From assembly GCA_028284775.1 (NCBI GenBank), contig JANQRB010000045.1:50561-114560 (forward strand): a DNA stretch of 64,000 nucleotides, read 5' to 3'. Below, piece after piece: positions 44,239 to 52,970 of the stretch. The notes beneath the pieces are model-generated. The model had not been told where the DNA came from. It worked only from the letters and a program-made list of their open reading frames with translations, and searched no databases. Numbering within the stretch: the first letter of the stretch is position 1; each line of letters starts with the position of its first letter. A program made the translations under genes and the position numbers. The stretch is from Candidatus Kapaibacterium sp. GTDB taxonomy: Bacteria > Bacteroidota > Ignavibacteria > Kapaibacteriales > UBA7675.

Positions 44239-45111
44239 ATGATACAATTACAACTGTTGTCGATGACCGAGGATCTCGATGTCCGCAAGGCTGTCGCCTA
44301 TCAGATAGCCGCTGCCGTGCTGTGGAGCTCGGGTGGATTATTGATCAAGATGGTAGAGGTGACGCCGCTGGCGCTGGCCGGACTGCGATCGGCGATTGCG
44401 GCGCTTTTCCTGCTTGCCGTACTGGGGCGCCCCGTTTTTACCTGGTCGCGCACTCAGCTTGCCGCTGCATTTATGTATGCCGGTGTTATGATCTTTTTTG
44501 TCATCGCCACCAAGATGACAAGCGCCGCCAATGCTATTCTGCTCCAGTATACCGCGCCCGTCTATGTCGCTCTTTTCAGCGCCTGGTTCCTGCGCGAGCA
44601 AATTAGCGCTCGCGACTGGGTCGGCATAATCTGCAGCCTGATTGGCGTGCTGCTCTTCTTTGCTGATGATCTGAGCACGAGCGGCTTGATCGGCAACCTT
44701 TTCGGCCTCGCATCGGGAATCTGTCTGGCGTGGATGTTTATGCTGCTGCGCAAGCAAAAGAAGGGCTCGCCGCTCGAATCGATTTTACTCGGAAATGTCT
44801 TGACGGCGCTTGTAGGCTTACCCTTCGTTATTGAACAGGCGCCCCATACCGGCGACTGGCCGGGCCTTCTGCTCCTGGGCGTTGCACAAATTGCCGTACC
44901 GTACATATTCTTTGCCAAGTCCATTCGCCACGTCAGCGCCATAAGCGCGATCCTGATCTCGATGATCGAACCTGTCTTGAATCCGATCCTGGTCCTGATC
45001 TGGCTGGGCGAGATTCCGGGGGGCTGGGCAACTGCCGGTGGCGGCATTGTGATACTGTCGTCGCTACTGCGTGCACTACCGCAGCTGCGCGCGTCCTTGT
45101 CAGATCGATAG
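44239..45111 (+). CDS. EamA-family (DMT superfamily) transporter
   Basis: 290 residues with about ten membrane helices in two EamA repeats: AYQIAAAVLWSSGGLLIKM opens the first and LIGNLFGLASGICLAWMFML the second. The TSAANAILLQYTAPVYVALF and SMIEPVLNPILVLIWLGEIP helices are typical. Members export metabolites such as amino acids or purines; the substrate cannot be read from sequence. A second ATG is available at 44263. The gene converges on the lipoprotein cluster, with stops one base apart. Confidence 0.92.
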   Translation: MIQLQLLSMTEDLDVRKAVAYQIAAAVLWSSGGLLIKMVEVTPLALAGLRSAIAALFLLAVLGRPVFTWSRTQLAAAFMYAGVMIFFVIATKMTSAANAILLQYTAPVYVALFSAWFLREQISARDWVGIICSLIGVLLFFADDLSTSGLIGNLFGLASGICLAWMFMLLRKQKKGSPLESILLGNVLTALVGLPFVIEQAPHTGDWPGLLLLGVAQIAVPYIFFAKSIRHVSAISAILISMIEPVLNPILVLIWLGEIPGGWATAGGGIVILSSLLRALPQLRASLSDR

Positions 45112-45112
45112 C

Positions 45113-45742
45113 TCAATTCGGAGCGTAATTGATGGCAATGCTGCCCGTCAAAGCCTCGCCATTAGCGTTGCTGGGAAACCGCCCGTTTATCTCTTGCTCG
45201 AATTGCTCGATCGACAGTTCGCCGATCAACTGCCCCGGGGCGGGACCCTGGCGCAGACGGATTCGCAAGGCGCTTGACTCGGTCCGATCTTCCGGTTGCC
45301 GGTACTCGAACAGACTGCCGTCAGGCTGGTGAATCAGAATTTGCGATGCCGCGGCGGCAGCCACATTGGAGGGATCGTTACTAAGATTCACATATTGATT
45401 GTCCGCCCCTAAGGATTCGGCGCGCAGGTAGATGCTGTTGAGCGCAAGTTCTCCTTCAACGAGTCGGAAGTTCTGCAACTCGACATTAAGACGGACCGTC
45501 GGCGGTATGCTGCTTGTGTTGACCTGGCACTGGAAGCGATTAGGGACAATATCCAGATTCTGCGCCCTGCCGTCAAACTCGAAGGCAAAGGTTACATTTT
45601 CCGGTGACACGAGGGGCTGACTGTCAAAAGATATCGTGCGCGGCGTGCTCAGGCCATTCGAGTCGGTGCAGGCGCCGCCCAGGAGAGCGCAGCACAAGCC
45701 GATGAGGCCAAGCAGCCAGCGAGATGTATTTCTAGCGTGCAT
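45113..45742 (-). CDS. lipoprotein of a new tandem family, copy 1
   Basis: 209 residues from ATG 45742. Lipoprotein signal with lipobox LGGAC; the mature part starts CTDSNGLSTPRTI. The body is beta-rich: FAFEFDGRAQNLDIVPNRFQCQ, then VELQNFRLVEGELALNSIY, and a C-terminal LIGELSIEQFEQEINGRF segment. It aligns in outline with the two upstream copies (45732-46427 and 46474-47094). Its start lies inside the end of copy 2 (11-base overlap), suggesting translational coupling. An ATG at 45772 is an alternative. Localisation should be outer membrane. No known family recognised. Confidence 0.75.
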   Translation of the reverse strand: MHARNTSRWLLGLIGLCCALLGGACTDSNGLSTPRTISFDSQPLVSPENVTFAFEFDGRAQNLDIVPNRFQCQVNTSSIPPTVRLNVELQNFRLVEGELALNSIYLRAESLGADNQYVNLSNDPSNVAAAAASQILIHQPDGSLFEYRQPEDRTESSALRIRLRQGPAPGQLIGELSIEQFEQEINGRFPSNANGEALTGSIAINYAPN

Positions 45743-46427
45743 CGGCGTGGAGTTGAATTGTGATTCGTGCATGAACCTGATGATCCGCGATTTGTTCGCC
45801 TTCCGTCGTGGACTGGACCTGCATGGTCATTTCGGCGATCAGGCGTCCGCTGTCGTCAGCCTCGAACAGTTCGATGATGGCACTCTGATTTACTATCCCA
45901 AGGCTATTGTCACTATTGTCGCTGTCGTTGCGCGTCGTGCCATCCTGATTGATCGGAGTCTGCAGCTCCAGATCGACGGCCCGTTCGTGTGAACTATCAT
46001 CATAGTTGCCTTGCAGGACCCTGGCGTCAGCGCCGACTCGCAGGACACCGGTCCGGAGCGCCAGATGTACGATCGATACTTCGCGGCTGTCCGGCTCATC
46101 GGTGGAAAGCCGTGCCTGAAGTTGAATATGGCGCGGATTTTGTCCTTGGTCCAACCGGCACACAACATCGTCGGGATGCAGGCGCAGGTATTGGGGGCGT
46201 CCATCGAGCTCGATCGCGAATTCCAGGTCGCCGGCCGGAATGTCGACGCCCGCAAGCTGAATCACCTCTCGCGGCGTATCGATCTCGGGTGAAGTGACGC
46301 AGGCGGAAAGCAGACCAAGCGCGCTCGTGACAAACAGCCCGTAGAGGAAGCGCCCTAGCAGTACCGGTCGTGAATCGCTCCGCGTCCTCAAGTCGGGAAT
46401 CCGTCGTATGTCGCTTTCTTGATTCAT
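45732..46427 (-). CDS. lipoprotein of a new tandem family, copy 2
   Basis: 231 residues from ATG 46427, with a long N-region before the signal (LYGLFVTSALGLLSAC). The mature N-terminus is CVTSPEIDTPREV, identical over 13 residues to copy 3. Later strands correspond to copy 3 and copy 1 (LEFAIELDGRPQYLRLHPDD, then VSIVHLALRTGVLRVG and GRLIAEMTMQVQSTTEGEQI). The predicted product is an outer-membrane lipoprotein of unknown role. Confidence 0.75.
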   Translation of the reverse strand: MNQESDIRRIPDLRTRSDSRPVLLGRFLYGLFVTSALGLLSACVTSPEIDTPREVIQLAGVDIPAGDLEFAIELDGRPQYLRLHPDDVVCRLDQGQNPRHIQLQARLSTDEPDSREVSIVHLALRTGVLRVGADARVLQGNYDDSSHERAVDLELQTPINQDGTTRNDSDNSDNSLGIVNQSAIIELFEADDSGRLIAEMTMQVQSTTEGEQIADHQVHARITIQLHADAR

Positions 46428-46473
46428 TATCGTACCATTGCCGTTCTCTGTTGCCGGCCGGAACCTGTCTCTC

Positions 46474-47094
46474 TCATCGAAAGACAATGCGGAATGTACC
46501 GTTTACCTGTGCACCGGCATAGGTAAGCCGAGAATCATTCAGAACAAAGTCAGTTTTCAGGTTCAATTCTCCTATGAGTTCGCCCTGGCTGGCACCCGAC
46601 CGCAAGCGAAGGAAAAAGTTATCTTTTGTGACGGCCGGATTTCTTTGCAGCGGCACGTGATCGGCTAGTTCGCCCTCGAAAGAGCTGAGAATCAGTTTGG
46701 CGGCAAACTCGTTGCCGGGATTTTCAGGATCACCGGAAAGCGAATAGCTTCTGCCGTCGGCCCGGATCCAGCCGGTGCGGAAAAACAGACTGTTAAGACT
46801 GAGCACGCTCTGTTGGCTGATTCGGTTTTGCAGCTCGGCGCTGATCCGCAGCAAAGGAGGATCAGACTCCGTATTAACCTGGCAGACAAACTGGTTGTCA
46901 ATCAGAACCATATCCTGCGGCCTGAGCGCGGCAACCGCTTGCAGCGAGATGTCAAATTCCGCATTGGCGGCCGAGACGACAATACTGTTGTTTTCAAGGA
47001 CTTCACGCGGCGTATCGATCTCGGGCGACGTCACACAGGCGCAGCAGAAAAGCAGCGTCAGCGCAACGAACAGTTTCAGCCCGAGAAGTCTCAT
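46474..47094 (-). CDS. lipoprotein of a new tandem family, copy 3
   Basis: 206 residues from ATG 47094, which has GAGGA upstream. Signal MRLLGLKLFVALTLLFCCAC with the lipobox ending CCAC; mature start CVTSPEIDTPREVL. Shared features: VCQVNTESDPPLLRISAELQ (compare FQCQVNTSSIPPTVRLNVEL in copy 1) and GELIGELNLKTDFVLNDSRL near the C-terminus. It is the first of three lipoprotein genes, 370 bases after the second anti-sigma-like gene. The set may be the output of that regulatory pair. Confidence 0.78.
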   Translation of the reverse strand: MRLLGLKLFVALTLLFCCACVTSPEIDTPREVLENNSIVVSAANAEFDISLQAVAALRPQDMVLIDNQFVCQVNTESDPPLLRISAELQNRISQQSVLSLNSLFFRTGWIRADGRSYSLSGDPENPGNEFAAKLILSSFEGELADHVPLQRNPAVTKDNFFLRLRSGASQGELIGELNLKTDFVLNDSRLTYAGAQVNGTFRIVFR

Positions 47095-47465
47095 CGAATA
47101 TTGTCCTCGATAGTGTAGATTGCAGTTAGAAAAGAAACAGAAACCGGGTGTGGAGTACACTGCCCGGTTTCTGCCCGAAACAGGCCGGAGTGCCCCTTCC
47201 ACGGATTCCGGCTTGTTGTCGGGTCGCAACTGTCATCTGACAATAAAATTTGTTCCGACCATGTTGTGTCAAAGCTGATGCAGGCGTGAAAAAAGAGCTG
47301 AACTGTCGCATTCTCATCGTGCCGGCTGACTGCGCCACTCTATCCGTTTTTTGCTCCTGCCGCGTGAAACTGTCCGCATCCCTTAGCAACCATTCAGTCT
47401 TTTTTCAACGCATTGCACCATTGTCGTTCAGATTTTTGTCTGCCGTCCGGCTTTGCCGCCGGAAC

Positions 47466-48725
47466 TCAATACCGGAAGCTTAATCCATAAAACAATCCCC
47501 ACTTACTGCTCGTATAGCCTGTGCCGTCCACCCAGTATTGCAACAGACTACCTTCTATGCCGCCGATGACACTTAGCCGGCCTTCCGGCAGCAGGCGTGC
47601 GCCAAGAGTAACTTTACCCAGCGGACCGACTTCGGCGCCTGCAACCGTCAACTGCCCATAGGGATACAGAATGTTCCCGATGCCGAATTGCGACGGCTCA
47701 AACCGCATAGTTGCGCCGACCCAGCGCAATTGAGGATTCTGCCGCACCGTGACAAATGAATTATCGATGAAACGAGTGTACTCCTGCCCAAAGGACTCCG
47801 AGCCCGCTTCGAGTCCAAAGCTGAAGTCATCGCTGACGTCGAAGAGAATCGAGAAGGCGACATCGTTAAACAGCAAATCCGATTGCGAGGGCAGATCGAC
47901 GTTGGGATTGGATCGGCCGCTGATCGAACGGAATTGAATCATTCCCAGCAGGCCGCCGGATGCCGCTGTCAGGGGATCAGAATTATAGGGAAGCGCCCGC
48001 TGCGGTCCGAATCTCAAGCCGGCATCGGCCGCTGTCAAATCGCTGTGTTCAGCAGACGAAGAAAGAAGAAGAGCCGGCGCCACTGCAATTGAGGGCTCCG
48101 GCTCTTCTGGAACACTGCGCGAAAAAACACTTTCAAGTCTCTCGTTATCCGCTGCCTGTGCGGTCGGCTGTGCCGGCAGGAGAGCAGAATTGCGGACGAC
48201 GACGTTGCCGGCGGGCTCTTCAATATGCTCGCTGTCTGTCCGCGCCGGAACCTCCGGGCTTCCGGATGACAATTCCGCGGGAATTCTGTCGCGTTCAACT
48301 TCTTCAGCGCCCTCATTCACCGGCAGGGCGGCGACGGTTGCGGGCTCCTGATCGTCGACCTCAAAAATGATATAGGCCATCATAAAACTGAGGACAGACG
48401 CGAGCGCAATCGAAAGGAGCTGTGAGCCCGAACCACGGAAAAATGCCGAAATCGATGAGAGCAGGCCGGCAGAAGCGGCGGTGGTCCCGGCAGCGCCGCC
48501 CGCTGCAGGCAGCGTATATCCGACCTGCGAAAAGATGATGTCGGCGCTTTCGGCAGGCGGTACGATCTCGGGTATCTCGCTCTGGACAATGGCACGAATC
48601 TTGAGATGATCGTTGAAGGCCTGACGCAAGGCCGGGTCGCGTGCAAGCTCAGTGAAAAGTACTTCCTCCCGGAAGCTTTCCAGATCGCCATCAAGATAAT
48701 CGCGCAGGACATCAAAGTAATTCAT
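47466..48725 (-). CDS. transmembrane anti-sigma-like protein with C-terminal barrel-like domain (locus 2)
   Basis: 419 residues from ATG 48725. The plan repeats locus 1: an acidic helical N-terminus (DVLRDYLDGDLESFREEVLF, ELARDPALRQAFNDHLKIRA), a membrane helix at about 102-121 (LLSIALASVLSFMMAYIIF), a ~120-residue linker rich in Glu/Pro/Ala/Ser, and a strand-rich ~170-residue C-terminal domain (FSILFDVSDDFSFGLEAGSE, LRWVGATMRFEPSQFGIGN) ending WGLFYGLSFRY with a terminal aromatic. No zinc motif. The N-terminal 70 residues align with locus 1 (LxDG[ED]L, LF..LA.D..L...F). Partner sigma gene upstream (48820-49383). Confidence 0.72.
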   Translation of the reverse strand: MNYFDVLRDYLDGDLESFREEVLFTELARDPALRQAFNDHLKIRAIVQSEIPEIVPPAESADIIFSQVGYTLPAAGGAAGTTAASAGLLSSISAFFRGSGSQLLSIALASVLSFMMAYIIFEVDDQEPATVAALPVNEGAEEVERDRIPAELSSGSPEVPARTDSEHIEEPAGNVVVRNSALLPAQPTAQAADNERLESVFSRSVPEEPEPSIAVAPALLLSSSAEHSDLTAADAGLRFGPQRALPYNSDPLTAASGGLLGMIQFRSISGRSNPNVDLPSQSDLLFNDVAFSILFDVSDDFSFGLEAGSESFGQEYTRFIDNSFVTVRQNPQLRWVGATMRFEPSQFGIGNILYPYGQLTVAGAEVGPLGKVTLGARLLPEGRLSVIGGIEGSLLQYWVDGTGYTSSKWGLFYGLSFRY

Positions 48726-48819
48726 AATACAAGGCTCACGAAAAATCCAGATTCTTTTCGCAGCGTCCACCATCCCGGGGCACACGCGCCGACTCATTCG
48801 TGCACAGCGCGTAATCCCT

Positions 48820-49383
48820 TCAAAACTTTTCCAGATCCGCCAGATACGGCGTCAGGAATTTTCTGATTTTTTCTTTGGCCCGCCAGACGCGGTTTTTGAG
48901 AGCGGGCACCGAGTCGCCGGTAACTTCCGCTATCTGCGGATATGTCATCCCCTGGTATTCCTTCAGAACAAAGGCTTCGCGATAATCCAGGTCAAGGACT
49001 TCCAGCGCCGTGTCTATCAGGCGCAACAACTCTCGTTTTTCATAACCGGTATCGGCGGTCGCAAAATTGAAGTCATCCAGCGCGAGCAGCTCCTTATTGT
49101 CGCGCTTGTGATTGAAGCACAGGTTGCGTGCGATTTTGAACAGGTACCCGCCGACATTGCGAACGTCGTACCCTTTTTGCGCCGCTGCGTGAAAGCGGAT
49201 AAACGTATTCTGGAAGACATCCTGCGCATCGCTGCTATCGCCGAGAATTTTGTTGCAGTACATATAAACGCGCGTTCCATAGCGCGCATACAATTCGGCA
49301 AAGGCGCGTTCCGCCTGCGGACGTTTGTTCGCCACAATCGATTCGAAGAGTTCATTGTCGCTATAGTCTTTGATCGCTGGCAT
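48820..49383 (-). CDS. ECF-type RNA polymerase sigma factor (locus 2)
   Basis: 187 residues, a paralogue of the locus 1 factor. Region 2: YARYGTRVYMYCNKILGDSS, QDVFQNTFIRFHAAA and YLFKIARNLCFNHKRDN. Region 4: LEVLDLDYREAFVLKEYQG, MTYPQIAEVTGDSVPALKN, ending KIRKFLTPYLADLEKF. It starts 21 bases after a lipoprotein gene on the same strand and precedes the anti-sigma-like gene by about 95 bases. Probably autoregulated with its partner. Confidence 0.95.
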   Translation of the reverse strand: MPAIKDYSDNELFESIVANKRPQAERAFAELYARYGTRVYMYCNKILGDSSDAQDVFQNTFIRFHAAAQKGYDVRNVGGYLFKIARNLCFNHKRDNKELLALDDFNFATADTGYEKRELLRLIDTALEVLDLDYREAFVLKEYQGMTYPQIAEVTGDSVPALKNRVWRAKEKIRKFLTPYLADLEKF

Positions 49384-49404
49384 GAGGATTTCGTCGCCGC
49401 AGGT

Positions 49405-50208
49405 CTATTGGACATAAAAGTCCAGCAAGACATGCTCCACGCCGGGGACTGTTATCTCTTCCGAATCCTGGTTGAACATTGTAAACGAATCGCGCCGGAT
49501 ACGCACCGGACCGACATTTTGCACCAGCCAGTAGCGGCTGGTATAAGCATAATGCTCCAAACTCTGTCCCTTGCCATCGCTAAAATCGTAGATCGTATGC
49601 ACCGCAAATACATCGGCCGGATGCGGCAGTCCGCGGACCGACATCGATTGTCGGGATGCCAGCTCGGCGAACACCTGATAGCTCTCGTGGGGCATTTGTT
49701 CGAGCGTAAGACTTCGATCGGCCGATAGCTGCGGTTCCGGGTCCGATTCATCACCGGATGGCAGCAGGTTTGTATCGAGCGCCTGCCAGGACGGAGCATT
49801 GCAGGCGGCGAATTTGATCCAGCGGCTTCCAAGCCGTTCTACATTGTTGTCAACCCGCGATTCCATAATCCGATAAGCGCTGCCCCGATCTACGGTTACG
49901 AAGGAGGTGTCCTGCGGCAGCCCGTTATTGAGAACCAGGATATATGCCAGGCGCCCGGCAATGACTGTGGTGCCTTTAACCACCACGGTATCAATCCGGC
50001 GCGTCAGCTCCTGTCGAATGCCGCCTTCGTCCAGCGTGTAGCTTTCGTAAATCCAGAAATTGCCCGTCTGGAGTGCCAGATAATCTTCGACCGAGCACAA
50101 CTCGGGCTCGGCGGCATCCTTGCATCCGAAGAGCGAACAGCACAGCAGACAGATGCTGAAGCTGAGGGCGTGAGCGCGAAGGGCCCGGATGAGTTGTCGG
50201 CATTGCAC
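49405..50208 (-). CDS. lipoprotein of unknown function upstream of the sigma gene
   Basis: 267 residues. Signal sequence LSFSICLLCCSLFGC gives lipobox LFGC. The mature part has no known domain; it is beta-rich with FWIYESYTLDEGG, the strand pair TTVIAGRLAYILVLNNGLPQ and an AYTSRYWLVQNVGPVRI stretch. Wording such as LQTGNFWIYESYTLDEGG suggests a small extracytoplasmic domain seen in other lipoproteins that I cannot name. It lies between ppk1 and the ECF sigma gene, 21 bases from the latter, so it may be part of the same transcript. Confidence 0.7.
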   Translation of the reverse strand: MQCRQLIRALRAHALSFSICLLCCSLFGCKDAAEPELCSVEDYLALQTGNFWIYESYTLDEGGIRQELTRRIDTVVVKGTTVIAGRLAYILVLNNGLPQDTSFVTVDRGSAYRIMESRVDNNVERLGSRWIKFAACNAPSWQALDTNLLPSGDESDPEPQLSADRSLTLEQMPHESYQVFAELASRQSMSVRGLPHPADVFAVHTIYDFSDGKGQSLEHYAYTSRYWLVQNVGPVRIRRDSFTMFNQDSEEITVPGVEHVLLDFYVQ

Positions 50209-50275
50209 GAGCTGCTTCCCATTGTTGCAGAACGGGCGAAAGACACTCCGGGTGAAAGAGTGGTCTCAAAAAAAA

Positions 50276-52348
50276 TCAGCCGAGTTGTTTCAGGTAGTTG
50301 AAGGTTTCCCGCTGAGCGTTCACAATTTTGCTGCTGCGCGTCTTGACGTAGCGATTGTTTTGCAGTTTGTTAATGATGCGCGCCTTGACGTTGTCTTTGC
50401 GCTGAAGTGATATCAGGTTGCGAATCTCTTTACGCAGATCATCCCGGTAAATGGGCAACGCCACCTCGACTCGCGAATTCAGGTTGCGGGACATCCAGTC
50501 TGCCGATGAGATATATACCTGTTCCTTGCCGCCATTGTAGAACATATAGATGCGCGTGTGCTCAAGAAAACGGCCCACGATACTGATGGCTTTAATATTC
50601 TTGCTGAGCTTTTTGACGCCGGAAACCAGACAGCAGATTCCGCGAATGATCAGCAGCACCTCTACGCCTGCCTGTCCCGCTTCGTAGAGTTTGTCGATCA
50701 TTCCGCGATCTTCCAGGGAATTCATTTTAGCGACAATGCGTGCTTTGCGACCTTTGCGGGCCTGGTGAATTTCGGCGTCGATCTTGGCCTCGAAAACGGT
50801 CCGCATATTGTTTTGCGCTACGAGCAGGTGTTCGAAATGCCCTTCGGGTACTTTGTTCGCGCGAAAGGCGTCGAAGATACGCGCCACCTCGTCCGTAATA
50901 CGTTCATCGCAGGTAAAGAAGCCCAGGTCCGTGTAAATCCTGGCTGTTTTTTCGTTGAAATTGCCCGTACTCAAATAGGCGAAGCTGCACTGTCCGCCTT
51001 CTGCGCGGCGCTGCACCAGGGCAAGTTTGGCATGAACTTTCAGACCGGGAAAGCTGTACAGCACGCGCGCGCCCGCTTTTTCAAGCTCACGGGCCCAGAA
51101 AATGTTGGATTCCTCGTCAAAGCGGGCTTTCACCTCCACGAACACAGTAATGTCCTTGCCTCTGCCCGCCGCTTCGATCAAGGCTCGTACAATAAGGGAA
51201 TCGGAGGCAACGCGATAGAGGGTAACCGCAATCGATTCGACCTCGTCGTCGACGGCGGCTTCCAGGAAAAACCGGACGGCATAATCAAATGAATGATAGG
51301 GATAGTGCAGCAGGATATCAGCAGCGGCAATCCGGTCGAAGAGGAGAGGGGCCTGGTCGAGTTTAGCAATCCGCAGCGTTTTCAGCTTCGGGTAGACGAG
51401 CGCTTTTTTGCCAAAATCCGGAAAGCTGAAAAAGTCATTGAAATTGTGATAACGTCCGCCCGGCACCAAGTCGTCGTCAGTCAGATCGAAGGAATTGCGC
51501 AGAAACTTCAGAAAGCCGTCGGGCATCTGCAGATCGTAGAGAAAGCGCGAGGGAACGCCGATGTTGCGCTGGCTGAGGCTCTCCTTGATTTTCTGGACAA
51601 GGTCGCCGGAAGTTTCATCATCGATATACAGCTCGGCGTCGCGAGTCAGTTTGATCGAATAGGAATGCAGAGGATCGTGTCGCGGGAAGATGAGCGGCAG
51701 ACACTGACGCACAAGATCGTCCAGGAACATGACGGCGTGGCGATTGCGGCTATCCGGCAGCACGATAAAGCGCCCGAGCTGCTCCGAGGGTATATTGAGA
51801 ATCGCCCAGTTCGACTTGCGTGTGCGACGAAACTCGCCATTGACCGAATCCTTCTCGATGAGCTGCACCGCCAGGTACAGAGCCTTGTTGCGTAAAAACG
51901 GTGCGTCGGTCTCCTCATCGATGATAACGGGCTCCATCAGGGGCTGTACGTGCTCGCGAAAATACTGCCGGATGAAACGCTGCTGTTTAACCGTGAGCTC
52001 ATTCTCATTGAGGATAAAGATACTCTGTGAGTTTAACTCTCTTATGATTTGCTCGCGGAAAATTCTGCCGAATTCGTTCTGCTGTTTCTTGACGATGCGA
52101 TGAATGCGTTTAAGCAATTCGCGAGGTGAAATCTCCTGATCCTTGACCTGCTTCTTTTTGAGGCTCAGCATACTCCGAATAAGCGCCACCCGTACGCGAA
52201 AGAACTCATCCAGATTAGACGAAAATATGGCGAGAAATCGCAGGCGTTCAATCAGGGGCACCGAAGGATCGGCCGCCTCCTGCAGCACCCGATGGTTAAA
52301 GCTAAGCCAGCTCAAATCGCGATTCAGATAGCGCTCTTTTGTTTCCAC
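50276..52348 (-). CDS. ppk1: polyphosphate kinase 1
   Basis: 690 residues from GTG 52348 (AAAGG ten bases upstream). It makes polyphosphate from ATP. Landmarks: ERYLNRDLSWLSFNHRVLQEA at the N-terminus, the FLAIFSSNLDEFFRVRVA helix, the phospholipase D-like core with the catalytic His in LKVHAKLALV (the E. coli His435 position), and IVGRFLEHTRIYMFYNGG plus VYISSADWMSRNLN. In E. coli a second His (His454) follows in YAHIGTGNFN; here that place reads FAYLSTGNFN with Tyr, as in many relatives. The gene lies between sixA and a lipoprotein gene, all minus strand. Confidence 0.95.
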   Translation of the reverse strand: METKERYLNRDLSWLSFNHRVLQEAADPSVPLIERLRFLAIFSSNLDEFFRVRVALIRSMLSLKKKQVKDQEISPRELLKRIHRIVKKQQNEFGRIFREQIIRELNSQSIFILNENELTVKQQRFIRQYFREHVQPLMEPVIIDEETDAPFLRNKALYLAVQLIEKDSVNGEFRRTRKSNWAILNIPSEQLGRFIVLPDSRNRHAVMFLDDLVRQCLPLIFPRHDPLHSYSIKLTRDAELYIDDETSGDLVQKIKESLSQRNIGVPSRFLYDLQMPDGFLKFLRNSFDLTDDDLVPGGRYHNFNDFFSFPDFGKKALVYPKLKTLRIAKLDQAPLLFDRIAAADILLHYPYHSFDYAVRFFLEAAVDDEVESIAVTLYRVASDSLIVRALIEAAGRGKDITVFVEVKARFDEESNIFWARELEKAGARVLYSFPGLKVHAKLALVQRRAEGGQCSFAYLSTGNFNEKTARIYTDLGFFTCDERITDEVARIFDAFRANKVPEGHFEHLLVAQNNMRTVFEAKIDAEIHQARKGRKARIVAKMNSLEDRGMIDKLYEAGQAGVEVLLIIRGICCLVSGVKKLSKNIKAISIVGRFLEHTRIYMFYNGGKEQVYISSADWMSRNLNSRVEVALPIYRDDLRKEIRNLISLQRKDNVKARIINKLQNNRYVKTRSSKIVNAQRETFNYLKQLG

Positions 52349-52450
52349 CGTAGTCCAGCCTTTCAAAGATGTGTGGTATAATGCCCGCTTACACCCGCAT
52401 CGGGCGCAAACAAACGATTCTTAACGGCCTTGCATACAGGAGAAGAGAAT

Positions 52451-52951
52451 TCAACTTTCGATATATTTTTTAGGGTACTCGAAGGCAGTCATCGTACCCG
52501 CGCCTTGTGCAAGCTCCCGCCAGGAATCAATCGCAAAGGCGATGCGGACGATCCCCGTGGTTGGGATGTTGTCGAGATAACGATCGCAGAGCAGGTTGGA
52601 AACATCGGTCAGGCCGGGATTGTGCCCAACCATCATCAGGCTGCCGACGCTGTCGTTGGTTTCACGGATCAGCATGAGCAGCTCAGTGCAGCTCGCATGG
52701 TAGATTCGTTCTTCACTGCGGATGTCTTCGGCCGCATAGCCTATTTCGGCGGCAATCATACGGGCGGCACTTATTGCGCGATTGGCCGGGCTCGACACCA
52801 ACAGCTCGGGTCTGATCTTCTGCTGTTTAAGTACGCGGCCCATCAATGGCGCATCTCGTCGGCCGCGTTTGTTAAGCGGACGATCGAAGTCGCTGAGATC
52901 TTCATACTTCCAACTCGACTTGGCGTGACGCACCAGATACAAGGTTTTCAT
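52451..52951 (-). CDS. sixA: histidine phosphatase SixA-like
   Basis: 166 residues of the histidine phosphatase superfamily. LYLVRHAKSSWK holds the catalytic RHG-type motif (RHA here), PLNKRGRRDAP follows, and the second catalytic His is in LMMVGHNPGL. SixA removes phosphate from phospho-histidine on phosphotransfer proteins. It ends about 100 bases before ppk1 and begins 19 bases after the HD/Pycsar-like gene, so the three are likely co-transcribed. Confidence 0.9.
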   Translation of the reverse strand: MKTLYLVRHAKSSWKYEDLSDFDRPLNKRGRRDAPLMGRVLKQQKIRPELLVSSPANRAISAARMIAAEIGYAAEDIRSEERIYHASCTELLMLIRETNDSVGSLMMVGHNPGLTDVSNLLCDRYLDNIPTTGIVRIAFAIDSWRELAQGAGTMTAFEYPKKYIES

Positions 52952-52970
52952 AAGCTTGGCATCCCCGCGA

